Of a stretch of DNA of 64,000 nucleotides, positions 55,332 through 63,063 are shown one piece after another. Each line of letters starts with the position of its first letter. Position 1 is the first letter of the stretch. Below the pieces are notes generated by a model. That model searched no databases, had not been told where the DNA came from, and saw nothing but the letters and a program-made list of their open reading frames with translations. A program made the translations under genes and the position numbers. The DNA is from Falsiroseomonas algicola. Its GTDB lineage: Bacteria > Pseudomonadota > Alphaproteobacteria > Acetobacterales > Acetobacteraceae. The stretch is from the NCBI RefSeq assembly GCF_011040385.1, contig NZ_JAAIKB010000001.1, forward strand, positions 1-64,000, written 5' to 3'.

Positions 55332-55719
55332 GCTACACCTCCTTGACCCTTGTGCGCCTGCAACTTGCGCGGCTATCGGAGACCGTTTGAGAATGCCGGC
55401 GGCTGAGGCTTCGCGAGGGATTTTGCGTGCTGGGAAGGCGCCGGGTGCGGCCGATGCTGGTTGCATCGGCAAGCCCGGCAACGCACCCAGCGCCGAAAAG
55501 CCCAGCGAAACCGACCCGCCGGTGTTCTCAAACGGTCTCTCAGCAGCGTATCGGTACTGCAGTTAGCACATATACTGAAATAGAACACCAAAGAACAAAT
55601 TGCTACGACAGTCATGGCAGAAATAATTTAGATCAGCGCAATTCTTGAGATGTAATTGGATTATCTTCCTACGCGCCGCCTTTTGCATCAAAGTTCAAGG
55701 CGAACGCGGACTCCCCCGC
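55332..55719. other. AT-rich islet with structured element, between two minus-strand genes
   Basis: The region contains the structured element 55379-55539 and a 180-bp stretch from 55540 of about 45% GC with no supported gene; the only plus-strand start there (ATG near 55614) reads five codons. The contrast in base composition with the element's GC-rich interior is sharp. Confidence 0.6.
55379..55539 (+). ncRNA. Putative structured RNA element, copy A
   Basis: 24-base arms 55379-55402 and 55516-55539 pair fully if two G-U pairs are allowed. Inside, CCGATGC/GCATCGG (55451-55469) makes a hairpin with loop TGGTT. Flanking helices are GCTGGG/CCCAGC (55429-55434 with 55501-55506), GGCGC/GCGCC and GGGTGCG/CGCACCC. 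GCGAAACCGACCCGCC (55505-55520) is shared with copy B, and its AACC can pair with the loop GGTT (pseudoknot). No gene follows on the plus strand; on the minus strand it lies 48 bp before the GTG at 55331. The strand is assigned by wobble pattern only. Confidence 0.55.
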
Positions 55720-57366
55720 CTACTTCTTCCCCGCGAACTCCGGCAGCCCCTTCAGGCTCTCCGTCGTGTCGAAGTCGCGCAGCACCGCGTCATTCGCCAT
55801 CTCCACATCGACCAGCCGGTCGGCATGCTTGCCCGCCAAATGCCGCGCGCCGACATCGCCGCTGATGGCCAGCATCTGCGGCAGGAATTCCCGGCTCCAC
55901 AGCATCGGGTTGCCCTGCTTGCCGCGATAGGTCGGCTGCACGATGGCGCGGCCTTCCTCCGGGTCGAAGGCGCTCAGCAGCCGGTCGAGCATCGCCGCCG
56001 TCACCAGCGGCATGTCGCCGAGGCACACCAGCACCCCCTCCGCATCCGGCGGCACCGCCGCCAGCCCGGCCTTGAGGCTGGCCGAAAGCCCCTCCGCATA
56101 GCCCTCCGCATGCGCGAAGAGCACCGGGCGCCCCGCCAGCGCCTCCTCGATCCGCTCCCGCTCATGCCCCGTCACGACGATGACGGGGGAGGCATGGGAG
56201 GCCAGCGCATTGTCCACGACGCGCAGGATCATCGGCAGGCCCTTGGTGTCCGGCACCAGCAGCTTGTTCAGCGGCGCCATGCGGCGCGAACGCCCGGCGG
56301 CGAGCACCAACGCGCAGACCTTGCGCGCGCGGCGCGGCGCGGTGGCCGGCGGCGGCACGCGGGGCGCATCGGCGCGGGGCAGGGGGCGCACCTCGATCTC
56401 CTTCAGCAATCCGCCGACGCCCATGCCCATCACGTCGCGCGCCGTCACGCGGCGCCCGGCGAAGATCCGGGCGAGCACCCAGTCGAAGCCGTTCAGCTTC
56501 GGGCTGCGCGCGCAGCCCGGCAGGACCAGCGCCGGCACCTCCCCGATCCGCCCGAGGCAGATCAGGTTCCCCGGATCGACCGGCATGCCGAAATGCTCGA
56601 TCACGCCGCCGGCGCGCACGATCGCCGCCGGCCCCACATCGCGCCGGTCCACCACGGCCGAGGCCCCGGCCACCAGGAGCAGATCGGCCCCCGCCTTGCG
56701 CAGCCGCGTCAGCGCATCGGCGACCGGCCCTTCCTCATGCCGGACGCGCTCCACCGGCAGCATGGTGCCCATCAGCGCCTTGATGCGCGCCTCGGTCGCC
56801 TCGACCGCGCCCTCCATCACGCTTTCCTTGATGCCCGGCAGTTCCGTCAGCACCAGGCCGACGGAGAGGGGCTGGAAGGGATGGATGGCGATGCCGGTGC
56901 GGCCGCGGGCCATCGCTTCCACCACCTGCAGCACACGGCCGGGGCTGGCGAAGGGGATGACCTTGATGGTGGCCAGCATCTCCTTCGCCGCCACCACGGA
57001 ATGGTTGGGCAGCGTCGCGACGGTGACGCTTTCGTCCACCGCATTGATGCGGTCGATCAGCCCGGCATCGACGGTGAAGAGACCCGCGCTTTCCGCGAAG
57101 AGGTTCACCCGCCCGGTGGCGGCGCGCGATTTCGCCACCAGCGGCGCCATCAGCGCATCCGCGACGCGGTCCGCCGCCTCATCCTCCGGCACGTCGCCGG
57201 CTTCCATGCGCGCGGCGATGACGTCGCGCCGCCCGGCTTCCCGCAGCGCGGCGATCGCGCCCTCATCCAGCACTGTGCCCTTCTTCAGCACGCGCCCGGT
57301 CAGGCGGACGGTATGAGCGAGGACGGCCCCCTTGGCTTCGTCCAGCGGCGTCGGCCCGAAGATCAT
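55720..57366 (-). CDS. MoeA-like molybdopterin-binding / MocA-like nucleotidyltransferase fusion
   Basis: 548 residues. An N-terminal and central MoCF_biosynth-like region (about 1-330, including LLLVAGASAVVDRRDVGPAAI) precedes a C-terminal NTP-transferase domain beginning ALVLAAGRSRRMAPLNKLL (about 352), with LVCLGDMPLV and GNPMLWSREFL. The C-terminal part matches MocA, which makes the cytidylylated molybdenum cofactor for xanthine-oxidase/CO-dehydrogenase-type enzymes. Last gene of the cox-type maturation run, overlapping the XdhC-like gene by ATGA. Confidence 0.9.
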   Translation of the reverse strand: MIFGPTPLDEAKGAVLAHTVRLTGRVLKKGTVLDEGAIAALREAGRRDVIAARMEAGDVPEDEAADRVADALMAPLVAKSRAATGRVNLFAESAGLFTVDAGLIDRINAVDESVTVATLPNHSVVAAKEMLATIKVIPFASPGRVLQVVEAMARGRTGIAIHPFQPLSVGLVLTELPGIKESVMEGAVEATEARIKALMGTMLPVERVRHEEGPVADALTRLRKAGADLLLVAGASAVVDRRDVGPAAIVRAGGVIEHFGMPVDPGNLICLGRIGEVPALVLPGCARSPKLNGFDWVLARIFAGRRVTARDVMGMGVGGLLKEIEVRPLPRADAPRVPPPATAPRRARKVCALVLAAGRSRRMAPLNKLLVPDTKGLPMILRVVDNALASHASPVIVVTGHERERIEEALAGRPVLFAHAEGYAEGLSASLKAGLAAVPPDAEGVLVCLGDMPLVTAAMLDRLLSAFDPEEGRAIVQPTYRGKQGNPMLWSREFLPQMLAISGDVGARHLAGKHADRLVDVEMANDAVLRDFDTTESLKGLPEFAGKK

Positions 57367-58061
57367 CCCTCAGCCCTTTTCTTCGGCCCGCCGCGGCGGG
57401 CGGAGACGATCTGCGCCAGGATGGAGACGGCGATCTCGGGCGCCGTCACCGCCCCGATATCCAGGCCGACCGGCGCCGCGATGCGCGCGATCTCGGCTTC
57501 CGTCAGCCCGGCTTCCGTAAGCCGCGCCACGCGCTTCGCATGCGTCTTCCGGCTGCCGAGCGACCCCACATAGAAGGCCGGGCTGCGCAGCGCCACTTCC
57601 AGCGCCGGGTCATCCAGCTTCGGGTCATGCGTCAGCGTCACGACGGCGGTGCGCGCATCCGGCTTCAGCGCGGCCATCGCCTCATCCGGCCAGTCGCCGG
57701 AGATGGTGACGCGGTCGCCCATCCGTTCCTCGGTCGCGAAGGCGCGGCGCGGGTCCACGACGTTCACCGCGAAACCGAGCGGCAGCGCCATCGGCACCAG
57801 CGCCTGCGCGATATGCACGGCGCCGACGATGATGAGGCGAAGCGGCGGGTTCTCCGGCGCGATGAACCAGGTCTCGTTGCCGATCGTCACGTTGCGCGCG
57901 GCATCCGCATCGATCGCGGCCCGGGCTTCCGCGGCCAGCGCCTCCGGCACCGCGTCCCCCGGCACCAGCAGCTGCGCGCCATCGGGCAGGCGCGTCAGCA
58001 GGGCGAGCGGCACCTTCGCCGCCCGCGCGGCCATCAGCCGGTCGAGGAGGTCACTCTTCAC
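57363..58061 (-). CDS. XdhC/CoxI family protein, Rossmann (C-terminal) part
   Basis: 232 residues: a C-terminal XdhC Rossmann domain with LRLIIVGAVHIAQALVPMA, VVDPRRAFATEERM and the conserved FYVGSLGSRKTHAKR motif. XdhC proteins handle sulfuration and insertion of the molybdenum cofactor. The N-terminal CoxI half is a separate upstream gene here. Coupled to both neighbours by ATGA. Confidence 0.9.
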   Translation of the reverse strand: MKSDLLDRLMAARAAKVPLALLTRLPDGAQLLVPGDAVPEALAAEARAAIDADAARNVTIGNETWFIAPENPPLRLIIVGAVHIAQALVPMALPLGFAVNVVDPRRAFATEERMGDRVTISGDWPDEAMAALKPDARTAVVTLTHDPKLDDPALEVALRSPAFYVGSLGSRKTHAKRVARLTEAGLTEAEIARIAAPVGLDIGAVTAPEIAVSILAQIVSARRGGPKKRAEG

Positions 58062-58399
58062 CCGAGGCGCTCCCCAAGGGGCTCAACGAAGACCTTCAGC
58101 TTGCCGCCGCAGGCCAGTCCCACTTCCCAGGCGCGTTCGTCGCTGATGCCGAAATCCAGCAGCTGCGGCACGCCCGTCTCCATCGTCTCGCGCGCGACCT
58201 CCGCCACCGCCCCCTCGATGCAGCCGCCGGAGACGCTGCCCGCGATGCGCCCGGACGCCGTCACCGCGAGCCGCGACCCGGCGGGGCGGGGGGAGGAGCC
58301 CCAGGTCTCCACGACCGTCGCGATGGCGACGCGCTCGCCCTCCGCCTTCCAGCCGGCGGCGGTGGCCAGGATATCCTCGGAATCGGTGGCGGCGCTCAT
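58058..58399 (-). CDS. XdhC/CoxI family protein, N-terminal part
   Basis: 113 residues corresponding to the XdhC_CoxI domain: ERVAIATVVETWGSSPRPAGSRLAVTASGRIAGSVSGGCIEGAV, with the conserved GGC. In many bacteria this is the first third of XdhC; here it is an independent gene upstream of the Rossmann part, as in some cox clusters (CoxF/CoxI). Overlaps both neighbours. Confidence 0.9.
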   Translation of the reverse strand: MSAATDSEDILATAAGWKAEGERVAIATVVETWGSSPRPAGSRLAVTASGRIAGSVSGGCIEGAVAEVARETMETGVPQLLDFGISDERAWEVGLACGGKLKVFVEPLGERLG

Positions 58400-59598
58400 G
58401 CGGCATTCCCCCTCTGGCCGGCGCGCGGGTCGCTGAGCACGGAGACCAGGTCGCGCAGGCTGGCGAGATTATGGACCGGGCGAAACTCGTCCACATGCGG
58501 AAGCATCGCCCGGATGCCCTGGGATTTGGGCTGGAAGCCGGCGTAACGCAACAGCGGGTTCAGCCAGATCAGCCGGCGGCAGGATTTGCGCAGCCGATCC
58601 GTCGCCTCCGCCAGGCCCTTGGCGCCCTCCCGGTCCAGCCCGTCCGTGATCAGCAGCACCACCGCGCCCTGGCCCAGCACGCGGCGCGACCAGGCCTTGT
58701 TGAAGCCCTCCAGCGATTCGCCGATCCGCGTGCCGCCCGACCAGTCCGGCACCGCATGGGCCACCATCTCGAAGGCCACCTCGGCATCCCGGTGCTTCAG
58801 CTGGCGCGTGACGTTGGTCAGCCGCGTGCCGAACAGGAAGGTGTGCACGCGGTCCCTGTCATTCGCCACCGCGTGCAGGAAATGCACCAGGATCTGCGCG
58901 TAGCGCGCCATGCTGCCGGAAATGTCGCAGAGCGCCACCAGCGGCGGCGGCCGCACCACGCGGCGGCGGCGCGAGATGTCCATGATCTCCCCGCCCGTCC
59001 TGAGGCCTTCCCGGATCGTGGCGCGGAGGTCGGTGTAGGGGCCCGCATGGTCGGGCCGGAACCGCCGCGTCGGCCGCGCATCCAGCGGCAGCACCAGCTT
59101 GCGGATCTCCTTCTTCGCGGCGTTCAGCTCGGCGGCCGACATCGCCTCGAAATCCATGGTCTGCAGGCGTTCGCGCTCGCTGACCGTGAAGGTCATGTCC
59201 ACGCGATCCTCGGGCGGCTGCTCCGGCGGCTTCGGCGGGTTGGGCCGGTCGCCCTGCATCGCCTCCGCCATGCGGCGCGACGCCGGCGATGGCTTGGGCT
59301 GCTCCTTCATCCCGTCCATCAGCGCCATGGCGGCGGCGTGCGCGCTGGCTTCCGGATCGCGCCAGAACAGGCTGAAGGCGTGGTCGAAGAGGAAGAAGTG
59401 CTCGTGCTTGTGGACCATCGTGGCCCGCAGCGCGGCATGGACCTGCGCCTTGTCCCCGATCTCGATCGCCTCCAGCGCCGCCGCGCCCGCCAGCAGCTCC
59501 GCGGGCCCCAGCGGCAGCCCGGCGCGGCGCAGCAGCCGCCCGAAGGCGACCAGGTTGTTGCCGATGGCAGCACCCCCCTCATGCGGGCGGAGCAGCAT
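58396..59598 (-). CDS. VWA-domain protein, CoxE type
   Basis: 400 residues. The N-terminal half is helical (FGRLLRRAGLPLGPAELLAGAAAL is the CoxE start pattern); the C-terminal von Willebrand A domain has MIDAS DISGS (about 222) and later Asp in LLITDGLD. CoxE works with the MoxR ATPase CoxD to mature the CO dehydrogenase active site. ATG 59598 follows AGGA; ATG 59619 is an alternative. Confidence 0.9.
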   Translation of the reverse strand: MLLRPHEGGAAIGNNLVAFGRLLRRAGLPLGPAELLAGAAALEAIEIGDKAQVHAALRATMVHKHEHFFLFDHAFSLFWRDPEASAHAAAMALMDGMKEQPKPSPASRRMAEAMQGDRPNPPKPPEQPPEDRVDMTFTVSERERLQTMDFEAMSAAELNAAKKEIRKLVLPLDARPTRRFRPDHAGPYTDLRATIREGLRTGGEIMDISRRRRVVRPPPLVALCDISGSMARYAQILVHFLHAVANDRDRVHTFLFGTRLTNVTRQLKHRDAEVAFEMVAHAVPDWSGGTRIGESLEGFNKAWSRRVLGQGAVVLLITDGLDREGAKGLAEATDRLRKSCRRLIWLNPLLRYAGFQPKSQGIRAMLPHVDEFRPVHNLASLRDLVSVLSDPRAGQRGNAA

Positions 59599-59638
59599 GG
59601 CGGTCCTGGGAGGGATCATCCGGCCGGGCCCGCCACCC

Positions 59639-60535
59639 TCAGCCCGCCGCCTGCTTCGCCTCGGTCACCAGCCGCGCCGCCTCCGCGCCGCGGATCTTGG
59701 CGATGTCGTCCTGGTATTTCAGCAGCGCGCCCAGCGTCTCATCCACCAGCGCCGGCTCCAGCTCCTTCGCATCCAGCGCGGAGAGTGCCGCCGCCCAGTC
59801 GATGGTCTCCGCCACCCCCGGCGGCTTGAAGGTATCGGCGCCGCGCACCGCCTGCACGAAGGCCACCACCTGCGCGGACAGCCTCTCCCCCACCTGCGGC
59901 GCCCGGATCTTCAGGATCGCGCGTTCCCGCGCCGCATCGGGGTAGTCCACCCAGTGGTAGAGGCAGCGCCGCCGGATCGCGTCATGCACCTCCCGCGTCC
60001 GGTTCGACGTGATCACCACCACCGGCGGCGTCGCCGCGCGCACCGTGCCGAGTTCCGGGATCGTCACCTGGAAATCCGCCAGGATCTCCAGCAGGAAGGC
60101 CTCGAAGGGCTCGTCGGCGCGGTCCAGCTCGTCGATCAGCAGCACCGCCGGCTCACCCTCCAGCGCCTGCAGCAGCGGCCGCGCCTGGAGGAAGCGGCGG
60201 TCATAGATCCCCCGCTCCAGGCTGCCCCGGTCCCCCGCCTCGCCGCTCGCTTCCGCGAGCCGGATCGCCATCAGCTGCCGCGCATGGTTCCACTCATAGG
60301 CCGCGGAGGCCAGGTCCATGCCGTCATAGCATTGCAGCCGCACCAGGCGGCGCGGCAGCTGGGCGGCCAGGACCTTGGCGATCTCCGTCTTGCCCGTGCC
60401 CGGCTCACCCTCGAGCATGATGGGCCGGCCCATCCGCAGCGCCAGGTGGATGGTGGTGGCCAGCTGGCGGTCGGCGACGTAGCCGCCCTCCGCCAGCAGG
60501 CGCTGCGTCGCGGCGACGTCGGCGGGGATGGTCAC
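59639..60535 (-). CDS. MoxR-family AAA+ ATPase, CoxD type
   Basis: 298 residues with Walker A GEPGTGKTE (about 42-50), Walker B AVLLIDELDRADEP, sensor 1 VVITSNRTREV and Arg finger region. CoxD-like MoxR ATPases unfold or remodel the cofactor site of CO dehydrogenase-type enzymes with CoxE. It lies between coxG- and coxE-like genes. Confidence 0.92.
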   Translation of the reverse strand: MTIPADVAATQRLLAEGGYVADRQLATTIHLALRMGRPIMLEGEPGTGKTEIAKVLAAQLPRRLVRLQCYDGMDLASAAYEWNHARQLMAIRLAEASGEAGDRGSLERGIYDRRFLQARPLLQALEGEPAVLLIDELDRADEPFEAFLLEILADFQVTIPELGTVRAATPPVVVITSNRTREVHDAIRRRCLYHWVDYPDAARERAILKIRAPQVGERLSAQVVAFVQAVRGADTFKPPGVAETIDWAAALSALDAKELEPALVDETLGALLKYQDDIAKIRGAEAARLVTEAKQAAG

Positions 60536-60537
60536 GC

Positions 60538-61236
60538 TCAGCCCACCAGGAAGATGAGCGCCAGGATGACGATCATCGCCGCGCCGCCGAACCAGACCTG
60601 GGCCGGGAAGCCCATGAAGTCCTGCGTCAGCAGGCGCAGCGGCAGCGGCATCTCGCCGGAGGTCGGGTTCGGCTTGTGCACCGGCCCGCCGGGGGACTGG
60701 CCCTCCGCCGCATGCTGCGTGATCGGCCCGGCTTCGGCCGAGCCCGCCAGGTATTCCGTATCCGTGCCCGCGACCGCCACCGGCTCCGGCGCCGCCGGCG
60801 CAAGCTGGGCGGCGAAGCGGTCGAAGAACTGGTCGGCCATGGACTTGGCCGTGCTGTCGATCAGCCGCGCGCCGAGCTGCGCCATCTTGCCGCCGACCTG
60901 CGCCTTCACGTTGTAGCGCAGCAGCGTCTCGCTGGGCCCGATCTCGTCCAGCGCCACGTCGGCGCCGCCCTTGGCGAAGCCCATGGCGCCGCCCGTGCCC
61001 TCACCGGAAATGGTGTAGGAGGCCGGCGGGTTGATGTTGGACAGCGTGACCTTGCCGCCGAACTTGGCGGACATCGGGCCGAGCTTCATGGACACCTTGG
61101 CCTGGAACTGGTCATCGCCGATCCGCTCCACGCTCTCGCAGCCGGGAATCGCTTCCTTCAGCACCGCGGGGTCGTTCAGTGCCGCCCAGACCGTTTCGCG
61201 GGGGGCGCCGATCCGGCGTTCGCCAGTCATTTCCAT
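60538..61236 (-). CDS. CoxG-like SRPBCC protein with C-terminal membrane anchor
   Basis: 232 residues. The SRPBCC/CoxG domain (about 1-148: MTGERRIGAPRETVWAALND, GPMSAKFGGKVTL and KAQVGGKMAQLGARLIDSTAK) is followed by a Pro/Ala linker and one C-terminal helix (about 215-231). CoxG anchors CO dehydrogenase to the membrane in Oligotropha. GGAG precedes the ATG at 61236. First gene of the run; the structured element copy B begins about 35-45 bp upstream. Confidence 0.92.
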   Translation of the reverse strand: MEMTGERRIGAPRETVWAALNDPAVLKEAIPGCESVERIGDDQFQAKVSMKLGPMSAKFGGKVTLSNINPPASYTISGEGTGGAMGFAKGGADVALDEIGPSETLLRYNVKAQVGGKMAQLGARLIDSTAKSMADQFFDRFAAQLAPAAPEPVAVAGTDTEYLAGSAEAGPITQHAAEGQSPGGPVHKPNPTSGEMPLPLRLLTQDFMGFPAQVWFGGAAMIVILALIFLVG

Positions 61237-61549
61237 GGGGATCACTCCGTCGGTTGCGGCCGAAATCGAGGACCGTTCGTGAATGCCGGCGGCCGGGGGC
61301 TCGCCAGGGGCCTTGCCGTCCCGGGGCATAGCGGGGCCCGCCGATGCCGGTTGCATCGCCAGGTCCGCCAGGGCGCCAGGGGCGGCGAGGGCCCCGCGAA
61401 ACCGACCCGCCAGTGTTCTCTCCCCGTGTCTTAAGGCCGCCGGGCGCGCCCGGGAAGGGCAGGGGGCACCGCGGACCGGCCCCGCGGACGGGATCGTGAC
61501 GCGCGCGCTGGTTGCCTGTATGCGCAGCGGAGGGGTCTGGGGAGACGAC
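61237..61549. other. Divergent region between coxG-like gene and antiporter gene
   Basis: 313 bp holding the structured element copy B (61271-61420), a 14-bp palindrome CCGGGCGCGCCCGG (61440-61453) and a CCGCGG/CCGCGG hairpin (61469-61487). The last two lie between the element and the antiporter start, where an expression platform would sit if the element acts in cis on that gene. No clear -35/-10 pair. Confidence 0.55.
61271..61420 (+). ncRNA. Putative structured RNA element, copy B
   Basis: It shares with copy A the blocks GACCGTT-YG-W-GAATGCCGGCGGC (61271-61293), CGATGC/GCATCG hairpin (61342-61358, loop CGGTT) and GCGAAACCGACCCGCC (61396-61411), then GTGTTCTC. The spacing between the first two blocks is exactly 47 bases in both copies. 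Its second helix (GCGGGGCCC/GGGCCCCGC, 61331-61339 with 61389-61397) has a different sequence from copy A but the same logic. The loop CGGTT is complementary to AACCG in the conserved block. The arms GAATGCCGGCGG/CCGCCAGTGTTC pair with one C-A mismatch. Confidence 0.55.
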
Positions 61550-62971
61550 ATGATGGGGACGCTGCGCGCGCGACGCGTCGTGACTGGGGCTGCCTGGGCC
61601 CTGCTGCCCGCGATGCTGGTGCCGATGCCGGCCCTGGCGGCCGGGGTATCGGGGGCGGAACTGTCGCTGGCCTGGGCCATTCCCTTCGTGGGCATCCTGC
61701 TTTCCATCGCGCTGATGCCGCTTTTCGCCGCCAGCCTCTGGCACCACCACTACGGCAAGATCGCCGCCATCTGGGCCGTGCTGTTCCTGCTGCCCTTCGC
61801 GGCCTTCTTCGGCCCAGGCGCCGCCTGGTACGAATTCACCCATGTCGCGGTGCTGGAATACATCCCCTTCATCGCCCTGCTCGCCGCGCTCTACACCGCG
61901 GGCGGTGGCGTCATGCTCAAGGGCTCCCTGGTCGGCACGCCCGGCACCAATGTCGCGCTGCTGGCCATCGGCACGGTCATGGCCAGCCTGATGGGCACCA
62001 CCGGCGCCGCCATGGTGATGATCCGCCCGGTGCTGCGCGCCAATGCCTTCCGCCGCAACAAGACCCACACCTTCGTCTTCTTCATCTTCCTGGTGGCCAA
62101 CATCGGCGGCAGCCTGACGCCCGTGGGCGATCCGCCGCTCTATCTCGGCTTCCTCCGTGGCGTGTCCTTCTTCTGGCCCACCACCCACATGTTCAGCGAA
62201 TTCCTGCTCTGCGCCGTGCTGCTGCTGGCGCTCTACTGGGTCTTCGACACCATCGCCTGGAACCGGGAGAAGCCCGTGGCCCCCGTCGCGGCGAAGGAAC
62301 CGCTTTCGATCGAGGGCTGGCTGAACGTCGCCCTGCTGGCCGCCATCGTCGCCGTCGTCATCGCCATGGGCTACGTCAAGCTCGGCGTCGTCCCCGTCCT
62401 CGGCCACCCGATGGAGGTGGAGAAGCTGGTCGGCATCGCCCTTTTCGCCGCCATCACCCTGATCTCCGTCTATGGCACCAGCCCCGCGCTGCGGGAGGCG
62501 AACGGCTTCGCCTGGGGCGCGATCCTGGAGGTCGCCAAGCTCTTCGCCGCCATCTTCATCACCATGGCCCCCGTCCTGGCCATCCTCCGCGCCGGCAGCG
62601 CGGGCGCGGCCGCGGGTCTGGTGGCGCTGACCTCGGATGCCAATGGCGTGCCGATCCCCTGGGTCTATTTCTGGCTGACCGGCGCGCTCTCCTCCTTCCT
62701 CGACAATGCGCCGACCTACATCGTCTTCTTCGAGCTCGCCGGCGGCGACCCCGCCTACCTGATGACGCAGGGCGCGCTGGTGCTGGCCGCCATCTCCTGC
62801 GGCGCAGTCTTCATGGGCGCCAACAGCTACATCGGCAACGCGCCCAACTTCATGGTGAAGGCCATCGTGGAGGAGAATGGGGAGCGCATGCCGAGCTTCT
62901 TCGGCTACTGCGCCTGGGCCGCCTGCATTCTGGTGCCGCTCTTCGTGCTGGTGACCTTCATCTTCTTCTGA
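61550..62971 (+). CDS. NhaD/CitMHS-type sodium:proton antiporter family protein
   Basis: 473 residues. A cleavable-looking N-terminal signal (residues 1-31, ending PALAAG) precedes about eleven helices. The family stretch SLMGTTGAAMVMIRPVLRAN and the NIGGSLTPVGDPPLYLGFL motif match the NhaD / ArsB-like ion-transporter superfamily; SFLDNAPTYIVFFELAGG and MGANSYIGNAPNFM form the second half. GGAG precedes ATG 61550; ATG 61553 is possible. The transported ion is unproven. Confidence 0.88.
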   Translation: MMGTLRARRVVTGAAWALLPAMLVPMPALAAGVSGAELSLAWAIPFVGILLSIALMPLFAASLWHHHYGKIAAIWAVLFLLPFAAFFGPGAAWYEFTHVAVLEYIPFIALLAALYTAGGGVMLKGSLVGTPGTNVALLAIGTVMASLMGTTGAAMVMIRPVLRANAFRRNKTHTFVFFIFLVANIGGSLTPVGDPPLYLGFLRGVSFFWPTTHMFSEFLLCAVLLLALYWVFDTIAWNREKPVAPVAAKEPLSIEGWLNVALLAAIVAVVIAMGYVKLGVVPVLGHPMEVEKLVGIALFAAITLISVYGTSPALREANGFAWGAILEVAKLFAAIFITMAPVLAILRAGSAGAAAGLVALTSDANGVPIPWVYFWLTGALSSFLDNAPTYIVFFELAGGDPAYLMTQGALVLAAISCGAVFMGANSYIGNAPNFMVKAIVEENGERMPSFFGYCAWAACILVPLFVLVTFIFF

Positions 62972-63001
62972 CGCGGCCTGTTCTGACGGGGTGGGGCGGC
63001 G

Positions 63002-63030
63002 TTGACAGCCGCCCCCATCCCGGCAGGATG
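63002..63030 (+). promoter_or_regulatory. Possible sigma-70 promoter for the Bug receptor gene
   Basis: A perfect -35 hexamer TTGACA (63002-63007) is followed 17 bases later by AGGATG, a poor -10. It lies about 35 bases before the ATG at 63064. Weak evidence only. Confidence 0.25.
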
Positions 63031-63063
63031 AACCGGACGTCACGAACGACAACGGAACCGCCC

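Noticed and set aside
55379-55539. Insertion-sequence or MITE interpretation of element copy A based on its 24-bp inverted arms
   Set aside because: Not excluded, but copy B lacks complementary outer arms while keeping the internal hairpin, spacing and pseudoknot complementarity, which fits a structured RNA better than terminal repeats of a mobile element; no target duplication was seen.
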